A stretch of 64,000 nt of DNA, taken from positions 62,001-126,000 of the forward strand of contig WHUZ01000001.1 of the NCBI GenBank assembly GCA_015179045.1, given 5' to 3'. Below are positions 33,592-44,051 of the stretch, one piece after another. Within the stretch, counting starts at the first letter, position 1. Every line of letters starts with the position of its first letter. The translations under genes were made by a program, and so were the position numbers. Source of the stretch: Kalaharituber pfeilii (taxonomy: Eukaryota > Ascomycota > Pezizomycetes > Pezizales > Pezizaceae). Below the pieces are notes generated by a model that saw nothing but the letters and a program-made list of their open reading frames with translations, had not been told where the DNA came from and did not search any database.

Positions 33592-33657
33592 GTTCCATAT
33601 GGGGCGGCAAGCGAGCAATGATATAAAAAAAAAAAAAAAAAAAAAAAGTTCCATATG
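33592..33657 (+). mobile_element. Family-1 micro-retroinsertion inside LINE ORF2
   Basis: The insert at 33602-33647 is ggggcggcaagcgagcaatg-type tail sequence plus a run of about 23 A. It is flanked by gttccatatg (33592-33601 and 33648-33657). The host is ORF2 on the minus strand, where the insertion duplicates codons for HIWN: the frame reads THIWN before and HIWNRCCKW after. Other LINE copies have a single HIW, so the duplication is demonstrably caused by the insertion. Confidence 0.95.
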
Positions 33658-34135
33658 TGTGTCGTCGTCTCCTCCTCTTCTCCACACCACCGGCACTCTG
33701 GACCGTCCGTCTTGCCTAGCCTGTAGGTCCACGACCGCAGGCCTTTCCCGCCCATCAGGCCAGCCAGCGTTCGTACCAATTTAGGGGGAGTCTTCCAGTT
33801 TCCAAAGGCCAACTGGTATTTACTGTGCTTTTTTTAGGCTCTGTAAGGCTAGCACGGCCTTGTGACCATTTCTGGCCCCCTGCGCGATTTTCATACTGTG
33901 GGACTGCCCCACTCGCGCTGTCCACAGGCCCTACAACTGTACGAAGGTTGCAGGTTAGGGCAGTCGTTTCACTTGAACCAACTCAGGGCACCACCCAAGT
34001 GAGTACGATACTCTCCCTGCCATAGGCTTGTCACATCGTTTGCACGTTGAGCACCTTCGCTAAGCCCGTGACTTCGGATGAAGCCACTCCGATCGTTGGC
34101 ACCGACGTAAGCATCCGTTCTCATGCTATTGATTT

Positions 34136-34236
34136 CAAAGAAGAAGCATCATCGGGTGAAAAGGTTGCTAGTTCTGCTGCTTGAACTTTGGGTATGACTA
34201 TAATGAGATATTTTGTAGTATAACGGCGATTCAAGC
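34136..34236. other. Short unassigned spacer
   Basis: Nothing recognisable between the chimeric LINE copy and the next tail insertion. Confidence 0.3.
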
Positions 34237-34312
34237 GTCCAAAGGCTGGTAGCCTGTATGCGGGGTTACGTGACCAAAAAAAAATAAATAAATAAATAAA
34301 TACGTGTCCAAA
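34237..34312 (+). mobile_element. Family-2a micro-retroinsertion, short TSD
   Basis: The insert starts ggctggtagcctgtatgcgg, continues ggttacgtgacc and ends in an A-rich (AAAT)n tail. gtccaaa flanks it (34237-34243 and 34306-34312). Seven bases is a weak duplication, but the poly(A)-type end supports retroposition. Confidence 0.65.
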
Positions 34313-34776
34313 CCGAGTTTATAAAAGATGTCGAGACTTGCCGGCAATACGGCTAAAGAGCGAAGGGAATGGTGTTTGAACTTGCACAGGACAGGAAGAG
34401 ATGTTAGTGGTGGAGGAGTGTAAGGAATGTAGTGAAGGGAATATCTTAAATCAGTATATTCGCCAAGGCAGACAATGCGAGTGGCTACATCTGGTTCTCT
34501 GTAGGGTGGCAATAAATGCAAATTTTTCACTCAAGTATGCAGGGAATTTATTCGGAATTCGGACCAGTAGCCCGGGCCAGCCAGCACAAATATGGGTGGC
34601 TCGGGGCAGTCATGAGTGGCTCGCTAAGATGGCTGGCCCCAAACAGAGACAGGTACCGGTGTAACTACTTACATCATCCACCCCCTATATAACAAAACAA
34701 TAAAAAAAGCCCATAACTTTCAGAAGATGCGGAGGAAATACAGTGAAAGCCCAATCCACCAAAAAATCAAGCTGTC
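34313..34776. repeat. Unassigned stretch with GC-rich repeat fragment b
   Basis: At about 34557-34643 lies ggaccagtagcccgggccag with gtcatgagtggctcgctaag and atggctggcccc. It is related, in inverted orientation, to 30481-30590. The remainder shows no gene. Confidence 0.45.
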
Positions 34777-35148
34777 GTGTCCATTTCCTCCTCATCCCTC
34801 ACCTTCCACTTTCTGTCCACCTTTGTGGTTCTGTCCCAGTCATACAGACGAGTGGCCACTTGCCTGATAACCTTATCTTCGCTGGTGTTTGACTATCTGA
34901 TTCTACCTCCCCCTCTAGGTAGATTACAATTGAGCCAGTCTTCTTTCCCTCCCTCCTTCCTTTCCTCACGAATCCTCCTGCTGCAACAGTCTTCCCCATC
35001 TTTGGGTTTGCCTTTCCATCCAATCTCTTGTTCTCGTGCCGAGACTCACCAAACTCTTACTTTCCCAAGTTTCTTCATTATTGCTATTTCATGTACACAA
35101 CTGCACAGCCAGATTGTGGGAGTGTTTTTTCCTTTGGGATTGGTGTTG
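34777..35148 (-). pseudogene. LINE ORF1 fragment
   Basis: The minus-strand frame KTVAAGGFVRKGRREGKKTG, then SIVIYLEGEVES and IRLSGKWPLV, matches the ORF1 fragments at 38.2-38.7 and 46.5-47.0 kb (shared GARW/RREGK/VVVYLE/GGKW pattern). That pattern suits the RNA-binding part of Tad-type ORF1. The frame is broken upstream and no tail or TSD was fixed. Confidence 0.65.
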
Positions 35149-35535
35149 GCAGTGTTCCCAACCGGCCAGGCCAGGTCGCCCAGGCTGGTCCAGGCCATTC
35201 ATCCCGCTCAAGCGATTCAAGGGTAGGAGGGCTAGTTACGAGGCTATTCAGGGGCCGCCTTCAGGTAACTTGGACACGGATTTAATATTAACCTTTCTAT
35301 ATCCTCGGATAGCTTTCTAGACTTGTTTTATTGAGCAGCACCTTTTGCAGGAATTCGAGTAAGTAAATTTTTTTTGTATCGGTTGACTGTATACTAACTT
35401 CTTTTATTAGTACTTCATGGAGACAGACATTCCAACCACCAGTACTGGAGATGATAATTCCTTCAGTAATCTTTCTTCACTCTCCATAGTGCAGTTCAAG
35501 TTTTGATCTTGCATCGACGATTCCCTGCAGTCAAT
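35149..35535 (+). mobile_element. hAT-type element fragment, copy 2
   Basis: The sequence starts CAGTGTTCCCAACCGGCCAG and matches, in reverse orientation, 63160-63545 of the intact element at 62935-63545, including aggtaacttggacacggatt and ctccatagtgcagt. Similarity stops near 35535, so the other end is missing. Confidence 0.75.
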
Positions 35536-35740
35536 CCGAAAGCTGTTCGCCATGGCAGGGCAGCGATTGGGCCTCCAGACGGGTACTTCTGGCAAGAGTA
35601 GTTGTTTTGGCACCTGCGAGTGTGGTTTTCGGTGCCACGCTGTCCAATGCCATGAATCCTTGGCCCGATTCATGGTGGGAGTATATCCTCTACTAGAGCT
35701 AGCCTTATTGCGACGAAGGAAGTTTGGGGGGTGGGAGCTC
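35536..35740. other. Spacer with an eroded family-2 head
   Basis: At about 35540-35563 the sequence agctgttcgccatggcaggg is the reverse complement of the family-2 5' end; no T run or TSD is left. Nothing else was recognised. Confidence 0.45.
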
Positions 35741-36026
35741 GATTCCAGTAGCATAGTATGGAAACGGAAATGGCCGGGGGGGGAGGCAGACCTGAAATCA
35801 CCCCCCAAAACAGAAGGTGACGGAGACAAATTGGCGGAATTATTGGAATGGGCAGGACGCGAATAACCGATTTTATCTTCTATGTCGTTTTAAGGATTTA
35901 CCTCTTATTTCTTCCTTACTTCTTTCTTACCTTACATGTATCTAGCTAAACCTCGCTATAGCCTATCAGGCGGCATGCGAGTAATGATATATAAAAAAAA
36001 AAAAAAAAAAGATTCCAATAGCATAG
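35741..36026 (+). mobile_element. 5'-truncated LINE copy, 254 bp, 16-bp TSD
   Basis: The insert at 35757-36010 is flanked by gattccagtagcatag and gattccaatagcatag (15 of 16). It encodes the last ORF2 residues (KRKWPGGEADLKS, ending LAELLEWAGRE and a stop at 35863-35865), then untranslated sequence, the family-1 tail and A18. Its hairpin has inner stem GCCT/AGGC instead of GCCC/GGGC. Confidence 0.9.
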
Positions 36027-36838
36027 GATATCCAGTTATAGAGGATGCCATATAAGAGGTTCAACTATATGGCTGGTACCGTTCGCCACAATGCTACTTA
36101 TTCACCCGGGCCACTATATTGTTTTGAGGGGGGCATGCTGCACTGGTTCGACCGCATTTGTCTGTAAATGCAGTCTCAAGTGCATAGCGTAGAGTAGCTT
36201 AGTCAGCCACTAAGCGATAGTCTGGTTCGAGACTGGGTAAAATGCACGGATTTTCTCTCCTTCTTATGTACATTTTTAACTACAAGCTCGAGTAGCCCGC
36301 TCGGTTGACCACTGGCTTTGGCGACCGTATGTTCTCGTGGCACGAGAACAGCAACCGTATATAGTTCATGAACGGCCGGCCTAGTTTAGAAAGTATAGAG
36401 TTTTGTGCACATGTAGAATTAACACTGGGGTGCACCAAGTATACTGTAGCAGTTCCTTTGTATACATCTGGCTAATTTGAACCCTGTTCTCCGCAAGCAT
36501 AAGATGAGTTTTGCAGCTCCCAGTTGCAGGAAAATCTCATAATGAGAATTTCTTTATCAATTCAACTTTAATTTCATTTACAGTATCATGTGTTTTTTTT
36601 TGTTGTTCAGTACCCGTGTGCAGCCATGCTGGACTAGCGGGACATAGCTGACGCGCGTGAAGGAAATTGCAGGAACACTTCCCACGCTCTTCGTACCCTC
36701 CCACCCCCACTGACCCGACCTACTGCGGCCCCCGCACCGCCTCTGCCCCCGCCCACACGAAATCTTTTATCCCGCCCCCTCCTCCCTCCTTCAGTGCTGG
36801 CCACCTCCTCAACTCCCTAACCTGAGCCGGGTATATGG
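36027..36838. other. Unassigned stretch with one palindrome
   Basis: A near-perfect palindrome, tgttctcgtg-g-cacgagaaca, lies at about 36330-36351. The last 180 bp are strikingly C-rich on the plus strand. No gene was recognised. Confidence 0.4.
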
Positions 36839-36906
36839 ATCCCTGCCATAGGCTGGCAGCCCGTATGCAGGGTTACGTGACTCAAATAAAAAAAAAATTC
36901 CCTCAG
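36839..36906 (+). mobile_element. Family-2a tail insertion in a C-rich tract
   Basis: gccataggctggcagcccgt followed by atgcagggttacgtgac and A9 interrupts the C-rich sequence. The flanks (atccct/ttccct) are only suggestive of a TSD. Confidence 0.6.
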
Positions 36907-37789
36907 CTCCACCCGGGTCGAGGCTTCGGCCCCCGCCAACCCGTGTACTGTCCCGCCACCCAGTGGGCTGCTGTCCCGTCTGCTTTCCCATGCCGACCAG
37001 CAGGTATGAGTCCTTCCCACTGTACCGCTCCGAGTACTGAACTTTACTACCTTGTGCCTGCTTTCCCTCTTTCTACTTTTTCGTTACTCTCTCGTCCCCT
37101 CTTCCGTCTCGAACTCCTAGCGTCCCGAGCAGGCTCTGATATTCGCAGCCCGGACGGCCTTCTCCTTTTCTTCAATACAAGAACTGTTGCATTACGAGAT
37201 GCTGTTACCATAACAACTTAGAACCCAACATAATTTTCAGAGATCCACTGCAATGTGTGACACATGACAGTAGATGGCTATGATAACAAGTTTGTGATTG
37301 TATAGCTCACATTTTCTATCCTAAACTATTGCTATCATGGATCCTGATTAAGGTAGAATGCTAACATCAATACTTGTCTAGACCATTAGTACTCAAATGC
37401 AAATCGACATACAATATGCTGACAGCATAAAGGCAACATAATTATTGAAACTTGAAAATGGACTATTCTAGTTCCATATGATTATAGATTTTAATTATAT
37501 AGAACCAGAGTATCAAAGTCCATCTCAGGGAGATGCTGAACAATCCTCTTCCCTTACTCACCACAACTGAACTGGGACTCAATGTTCACATCTCTCCATG
37601 GCGCTTGTAGTTACCTCTATTGCTGCAAACTATAGTATTTCACTTCAGCTAAGATATATAAGTTAGATTCTTAGCATAATTCTGGATGTTTTGAACACTA
37701 GCACCAGCAGTGCTGGCAACACTAACAATGCTGAGAGACACTGTATTTGGGTAGTCTTGCAAACCAGCCCTCAGAATGTTAGTATTGTA
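36907..37789. other. C-rich then AT-rich unassigned stretch
   Basis: The frame over 36835-37221 crosses the tail insertion above and is probably accidental. No other feature was recognised. Confidence 0.4.
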
Positions 37790-38004
37790 TGCCCGTAATG
37801 GAGGTAGTAAATGCAGAGAATTACCGTCAAAAAGGCGCTTGACTAGCAATTCTCGCTAGTCCTCTGTATAGCTCATATAGCACTCATTTCGCGACCGTGA
37901 TGCCGTTCAGCTGCCGTATATCGCATGCGTCGCATATGCGCATATTGCGCGCGCACTCCACCTTTTTTAACCGCCCCACCTACGGTTGTGGTGACCCCGT
38001 AACA
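37790..38004 (+). mobile_element. Solo LTR, family B, diverged copy
   Basis: The sequence tgcccgtaatggaggtagta through ctagtcctctgtatagctca to ccccgtaaca aligns with 3873-4109 along its length, with many transitions and small gaps. No intact TSD remains, so it is the older copy. Confidence 0.75.
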
Positions 38005-38170
38005 GTTATCACGTACTAGTGCATCAGTCATTGCTCATTCAATAAGAGTCTGGGCACGAGAACACATTCAATGCTAGTCTTGTAACCAGTGTCACCACTT
38101 CTCTGGGAAAGCCCGCCACGTTCAACAACGCAGCAATGGTAGCAGTGGCCGCAGCAATTGCAATGTTAAG
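38005..38170. other. Short unassigned spacer
   Basis: Nothing recognised. Confidence 0.3.
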
Positions 38171-38747
38171 GACTGAAGTTATTTTAGTTTTTTTTTTTTT
38201 TCTTTTCGATCACGTAACCCCTATAGAGGCTCTCAGCCTATGGCGGAACCCTTTATTACCCGGAGGCAGGTCTGTGACACCGGATTGTTGGCCGGATCAC
38301 TCATACTACATATCTATCTACACGGCTTCACGGTGGCTGCAGATGAACAAATGCAGACAGACAGTGGACCAAGCGCAACAATACACACAATGGGTTCTTA
38401 ATCAGTATCCATTGCATCCTCCCCAGCCCTACCCACCTGCTTTCCTTTGTCTTTCCTTCCCCTATCCCACTCATACGCATCCCATCTGTACTTCTTACCT
38501 CCGATGCGTAGAGTCTCTGGTATTTGACTAGTTCTACCTGCCCCTCCAGGTAAACAACAACTGAACTAGTCGCCTTTCCCTCCCTCCTCTCTTGCTTCAA
38601 CAGCCATCGAGCCCCAGCGATTTTTGTGCCCAATTCATTATCCACCTCCAACCACTTCCGAACATTCCCCAGTCTCTTGGTCACTGCTATCCCATGAACT
38701 ACTATTGCTGAATTGGCAGGTCGTAGTTCTGGCTTGACTGAAGTTAT
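38171..38747 (-). mobile_element. ORF1-plus-tail LINE derivative (family-2 tail), 553 bp
   Basis: gactgaagttat flanks the insert (38171-38182 and 38736-38747). On the minus strand it begins directly in ORF1 (SAIVVHGIAVTKRLGNVRKW, then ARWLLKQERREGKATSSVVV and YLEGQVEL). After about 150 bp of decayed sequence it ends with the family-2a tail (gccataggctgagagcc, ggggttacgtgat) and poly(A). ORF2 is missing. With the 46.3-kb element it defines an ORF1-only derivative class, comparable in layout to mammalian HAL1. Confidence 0.8.
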
Positions 38748-39247
38748 AACAACGAATCGTATCCATGTGTAGCCAATTCTATGCATACCAAAGTTTAATG
38801 CACTATGGGGACTCCCTCGTGATAGCCTTTAAGGCGGTATACGAGTAAGAATAATAATAATAATAATAATAAATAAAAATAAAAAAAATAAAAAACTGCG
38901 GGGACTGATTGCCAGGGGTTATGGGTGGCATCAAGGGCACTACATACACCGAGGAGGGTCCCAATGACTTCTCATCACTCTTTTAAACTGTAGCACTTAC
39001 AATACGAGAGTTAAGTGGCATCAGCTACCAGGCGCAAAATGCATCACACCTACTATTATTTGAACTTTCAATGCTGGCGAAACACATACGTGAGACTAAG
39101 TGCACTAAACGATTTTAAAACAGTTCTTCAACCATCTGTGTGGCTCGGTCCACTAAAGTTATTCAAGTTGTATGGAGCAAATAGTAATCAGATGCAGTAC
39201 TTATAGCACATTAAACCAAGCTAAAACTGGAAGAGAGGTTATGAAAT
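38748..39247. repeat. Family-1 tail with covarying hairpin, then unassigned sequence
   Basis: At 38816-38895 the tail ctcgtgatagcctttaaggc, ggtatacgag, then (AAT)n and A-rich sequence occurs. Its outer stem is CTCGT/ACGAG. Flanks atggggact/gcggggact hint at a TSD. 38896-39247 has no recognised feature. Confidence 0.6.
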
Positions 39248-39397
39248 AGTTGGCTAATTCCGCGGGCAACACATGTATTTAGGGAGATAGGTCGTTGGTT
39301 CTTCTTTTCTTTTATTTAATAAAACCCTCGCCATAGCCCTTTGGGCGGCCTGCGAGTATTGACATAAAAAAAAAAAAAAAAAAAAAGTTGGCTAATT
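39248..39397 (+). mobile_element. 5'-truncated LINE tail, 126 bp, 12-bp TSD
   Basis: The insert at 39260-39385 carries about 70 bp of LINE 3' untranslated sequence, the tail hairpin (ctcgccatagccctttgggc, ggcctgcgag) and a run of about 22 A. agttggctaatt flanks it (39248-39259 and 39386-39397). Confidence 0.9.
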
Positions 39398-39778
39398 GCA
39401 TGAAGGCAGATTTATTGCAGTTAGTATGGTTCCATGCCAGAGCCGATGCTAGACGTCAATTACGCTGTCGTTGAATGATAACATATCTGAGGTATAATTA
39501 CTGTGAGCTGTGGAGGTGCCAATTATCCCATTTACAAGTAATGTGTGTAAGATATGTCTAGTACAGATATTAAATACAACGTTTGACCTCTTTTTTAGTT
39601 TTTAGTACCTTGCGAGTACTGTATGCAGATCTTTTGGACTACGTACATAGTATGATCATGATGAGGCACAGGAACTATAGTGGAGTACAAGGGGAGTCCG
39701 ATTCTACGTTTGCTGCATCTAGATTAACCCTCAAGCAACCGTTCACTAGCTATATTGCTTGGCTAATGATTGAATAAC
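39398..39778. other. Unassigned stretch
   Basis: No gene or repeat was recognised. Confidence 0.4.
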
Positions 39779-39780
39779 TA

Positions 39781-39972
39781 CAGGTAACCCTGGCTATAGT
39801 GAAGGGATAGGGCGGCACACGAGTAATGATATTACAAAAAGAAAATATAGTGAAGGGATGGGCGAGATTCTTTGTGTACACAGGTCAAGAAAGTGCCCTC
39901 ATTATAGGAAAACTGGTTGTAGTGAAGAAAATCGGTTAAAGACTTGGCCTTCATTATAGCAAGAGTCACCTA
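39781..39972. mobile_element. pogo-type MITE carrying a LINE micro-insertion
   Basis: The ends CAGGTAACCCTGGCTATAGT and the reverse complement of TAGGTGACTCTTGCTATAAT are diverged inverted repeats with TA outside each. At 39809-39845 a 37-bp family-1 tail (agggcggcacacgagtaatg, A-rich end) is bracketed by tatagtgaagggat (39795-39808 and 39846-39859), so it landed in the left TIR. Confidence 0.85.
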
Positions 39973-39974
39973 TA

Positions 39975-40292
39975 ATTCATAATTTATTATACTAGGTTTG
40001 TTTCAATGTGGCTGAAGTATTCGCTTAGTACTCGCTCGGTTCTGGCCCACCAACGAACATTTTCCAGTTCGCGAATTGGCCGGCACGGGGTCAGCCCAGC
40101 CACGAACGCCTGAACCAGTGGCGAACATGAATGTACTTACCTCTATTTCCCTACATGTATATATACTCGCTTATGAATTGATGTAATAATGAAATATCAT
40201 ACAGATAACCAAGCAACCTCTGCAGTCTCCTGTCCCCCTATAAAGTCGTCTATGTAACAAAAATAGTACAATAATTTGAAAATGTAATCTAC
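39975..40292. other. Unassigned stretch
   Basis: A GC-rich patch at about 40045-40125 (cgaattggccggcacggggt) resembles other GC-rich repeats in the window but was not classified. Confidence 0.35.
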
Positions 40293-40922
40293 TGGATGAC
40301 TTCCCGTCGGCCCAGACGACCAGACCCAGACCCGCCTCCAGATTCCGTCCCAGACCCGATTCCCGTCGCAACCACAAAAATTCAAGCTTCGTGAACGCCC
40401 GGATTCCCAGATTCTCAGATTTGTCAGCAAACAACTTCGCGCTTTACTTAGTCATATCGTGATACCAAAAATTTACTTTCAAAGAGTAAATTTGAATGCT
40501 ACATTTTGCAACCCTTTGACTGGCACAGGCTCTGCCTAGTTGTACTAGATTTGCAGTAAAGCTCCTTAGGTTAAAGTAAAATTGCTTTCGTTGTTGTCAC
40601 GTAAGCTGAAAAGTGTAATGCATGTAAAGAAATGAAAGAAAGCTTTATGCTAAATTTCTGCATAAGTTGAGGCATTGCAGTAGAAAACAATTTGCGATAT
40701 GCAGAAATTTTGGTGTTGGCAGCAATGTTTATGCTATGTTACCTAACCCCCTTTTTACTAGTCACTTTTATTTGGAACACGTTTCCAAAAATTCTGGGTC
40801 TGGCGGAGGGGAGGGGGGGGCCGCCAGAATCTAGAATTTGGAAGGGGGTTGAAAATTGTTCTGGTAGATCGATCGCTGATAAGGTCTGGGTCTGGTCGTC
40901 TGGGCGGACGGGAAGTCATCCA
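40293..40922. mobile_element. Inverted-repeat element, family M2, copy 1
   Basis: The ends are TGGATGACTTCCCG and its reverse complement (CGGGAAGTCATCCA). Subterminal regions are also related: ccagattctcag on the left, and a frame of ctgggtctggcggagggg on the right. The size is 630 bp with no transposase. A second copy lies at 50761-51324. No TSD could be fixed. Confidence 0.7.
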
Positions 40923-41498
40923 CTGGCATACAGTTGCAGCGACAAGGAAGTACAAGAACCTTGACAGGAACCTCACAAGCGATCTTGAGGTCTTCTTTTT
41001 CTTGACGAAGACGAGGGTAAGTACAAAGGAGATAATAGGAATAAACGAAAATAGGATGGGAAAAATCAAACAAAGATTAAAGAGGAAATAAGAATCATAG
41101 GTAAAAGGAATAAGAGCATTTCAACGCAGAACTAAACCCCCCAATCACCTCATGGACTCCCTCCCATTATCTCACCACCTTTGTAATTCTTTTTTGCAAT
41201 AATTTTATAGTTCTTTCATATTTTATCTAATATTTTTGCCGTCTTCTAATTTTTCCTGTCCCATTCATCTTCAGCTCTGCCAATAGATGCAGTTCATCTT
41301 CCCTCCCACCAGTGGCTGTTTATTGCATCTTGAAGCCTACTGTAGAGTACTTACTGCTGGAGCTTGGGTTAGGTCAGTTTGTGCATTACTGTCGGGGGTT
41401 GTGGCAACTAGACTAAGTATAAACTACCATTTTTGGCAATACAACCAACCAAAGTTGTCATGCTTGGCACCAACCCAACCCCTGTCACTTCTAGAATA
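40923..41498. other. Unassigned stretch
   Basis: No gene or repeat boundary was recognised. Confidence 0.4.
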
Positions 41499-41500
41499 TA

Positions 41501-42351
41501 CTGTTATTCACCACAATGCAACGTACACCACGTCCCGACGCACATTTTACACCAACACTGACCAAGCGCGGCAACATATATCTCAACCACCAGAATATAA
41601 TTTTGTATGCAACTTGTAGACTGGCTAGATTAAGGACTATTCTTCATATTCCACACCTTAGCTTCTTCATATATGTGCATTGAAGGGATTTATCATTCAT
41701 GAAATTTGCATCATAAATTGGCATAGGCTTGGCATATATTTTTCGTTGTGATATCACTAGTATTGAATTCCACTTATCACACCTGAATTAAATTTGATAA
41801 AAATAGTAGAACACTTGAATATCAATATTTCATCTTATTCACAGATGTGAGAAGCACATCAAGAAAATTTCCAAACAATGGTAGGGTTATTCACAAAATT
41901 CATATTCTCATAGAAATTGTTTGCAATAATTGTGTGAAAAAACTACCAGAAATAGCAATTTGTTGTATGAACTAGACATTAAACAACATCAAGCCAATTG
42001 AAGCACTAATTATCAAGAGGCCTACTTGGGAGACAGTCTAGCTACAATTCTATAGTCATTATGGTGAGCGTTGACGGGAAGTAGTGCATCCTACCCTCCA
42101 GTACACTTTGTATGGGATTCCATATAATGCATGCCAAGACATCAATGAAAAACTCATGGTGCCATTAACTGACTACGATGTCCTTTCAGGGCAAATAGAG
42201 GTATGAAAAGGGAAGAATAACCCTTTATTTATTTTCCCTGAAAAGGACATACAAAATTCTGTTCTGGTGGTAGAGATATGTTGTCTAGCACAGTCAGTTT
42301 TGGTGTAAAACTTGCGTCGGGACGTGGTGCACGTCGGGTTGTGAAAGACAG
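41501..42351. mobile_element. TA-flanked MITE, family M1, copy 2
   Basis: This 851-bp element has inverted repeats, left CTGTTATTCACCACAATGCA and right (reverse) CTGTCTTTCACAACCCGACG, both continuing through caccacgtcccgacgca. Similarity runs about 120 bp from each end. TA flanks both sides. Family and interior match 7125-7959. Confidence 0.85.
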
Positions 42352-42353
42352 TA

Positions 42354-44051
42354 CTTGAACCAGGAAGATTTACCAAAATAAGATTTAGCTGCATACCGCG
42401 ATCTACATACTTGGAAGCGGGGCACCATATAGACACAGGACAGCCTGGAGTAAACCCTTAAGCTTATCTATTGCAATTTTTTGTTTTGCCGCGAGCTCTA
42501 GGCAGCGCTGCGTTTTCAGATTCGTTGGTCACATTGAGGCTCGCTTGCGCTAGCAATTTCTGAGCCTCACAGGTTCGAGACTGGGGTTCAGAAGCAACAC
42601 GTTACCTAGAGTTATGCCCTTGGGAGGTGACACAGAAAGCACCGATAGAGGTATCACTGATTTGTGTTACTTGAAGCATCGTAAATCCGTAACCCATACT
42701 GTACTGAAATCTCATCAGTGCCACAATTTGATGGTGTTTCTGTGGTTCTTAGCTATTCAAATTAAGGGAATTGATGATACACCGTTCACCCTGGTTGGTG
42801 GTGTAAGGATTTAGTTCCTAAAGCCTGTCCTAGACCTAAAATGGGAACGTAGTGGAAGAAGCCAAAACGGAAAATAGTGGAAGGGCCCGAAACGGATATA
42901 TAGTGGACTAAACTCTCTTCTCCCGAAAATTACAGGTGGCCCCGGGTCCTTCTATTTACCTGAAATGGTCGGAACAACAGCTTAGCCTGGAGGGCATAGA
43001 GAGACCCAGCCATGGCTGACCTTCGCAAACTCCGGAATCGGACTCTTTTCAAAGTCTCATGACAAATCCCTCGCTACTTTCTCCGTGAACGACGGTAGCA
43101 CCAACCGCATGGATCGCAAGGATAATGTGCTATGAGATATTGCTGTTGAGCGCACGCGAGCTTCAACCCAAGTACTTGGTAACTACCAGTTAAGTAGGTA
43201 CTAGTATTCGACTCAAGGAAACACTGATAATTGCACTGGGTTCATTTACTAAAGGTTATTAGCATCGAATCACACCTAGATGCTGTGCTTGTTAAAATCT
43301 TCGAAATCCAAACGACGCTTGCGTCTACTCACTAGTTTGAGTTAAATTATCATTGCTATAAAAAGGAAAATAAAAGTACCAGTCACTTTATCTATCAAAA
43401 ACTCAGCCGCACATTTAGTACATACTTCCTTACTCCACTTAAAGGAATCGATATATGTATCTTTATCTGTATATGCATGTAGAGTACATGTAGGCTACAT
43501 TTTAGTAGTGGTCAATTGCAACTTCATTGCCAAGACCATCCGTCATCATGTGGCGCCTGATGTCTCGCTTTGCGGTCGCCCACGTTTGTTTGGTGGAAAT
43601 TGTGATTAAGATATTCAAGGAAGATACCAAATTTCCTAGGATTTCGACCCATCTCATGTAATGTCATCCACTAAATACTATCATCCGCTGGTGCACGCCC
43701 ACAAATTGGCATTGAGACTAGGCACACTTTGCCATGGGTGTTTTCGCAGTGGGAGATGTGCGCGAAAAATAAGGCTCATTGGACAATGTGGTGAATGGTC
43801 CCTGAATTGCATGCTGCATAGTGTGCATCAACATACTGCACGTGGAGACGCATGTCAGGAACCGAATACCTTTTGCGATGTCAATTATCAGAAAAAGCAC
43901 CGAGAGGTCGGGCCATAGGGTCACACAAGTTGTATCCATTTACCCTTACAACCAGACTATGCAAGCCTAGTTGGGATAGATCGAAAATAGAACATGGACT
44001 AGTCTGGCTAACCTGGACAACAAGTGCGTCATGTCTGGCACGTCAATGTGT
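42354..44051. other. Unassigned stretch with a short degenerate triplication
   Basis: At about 42840-42905 three imperfect copies of a gaaacggaaaatagtgga-like word occur in tandem. A tRNA B-box-like ggttcgagactgg lies near 42569, but no acceptor stem could be formed. No gene was recognised. Confidence 0.4.

Larger units (their letters stand above)
33298..34135 (-). mobile_element. Chimeric LINE retrocopy with 13-bp TSD
   Basis: Perfect copies of atgctattgattt (33298-33310 and 34123-34135) enclose a minus-strand insert. It starts with a (TTTTTA)n tail, then a decayed family-1 tail, untranslated sequence and the ORF2 end (KLVRTLAGLMGGKGLRSW, ECRWCGEEEETTTHIW, KWKRRWPGGLEELRR). Beyond about 33790 the sequence no longer matches other LINE copies here and has no clear frame, yet lies inside the same TSD. 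It looks like unrelated sequence joined to a LINE end during reverse transcription. A micro-insertion interrupts it at 33602-33647. Confidence 0.75.

Noticed and set aside
36835..37221. 128-codon plus-strand frame
   Set aside because: It crosses a retroinserted tail and poly(A), and its composition reflects a C-rich tract rather than a gene.
42490..42600. tRNA-like sequence with a B-box-like ggttcgagactgg
   Set aside because: A D-arm-like stretch lies too far upstream and no acceptor stem pairs, so it is at best an old tRNA-derived fragment.
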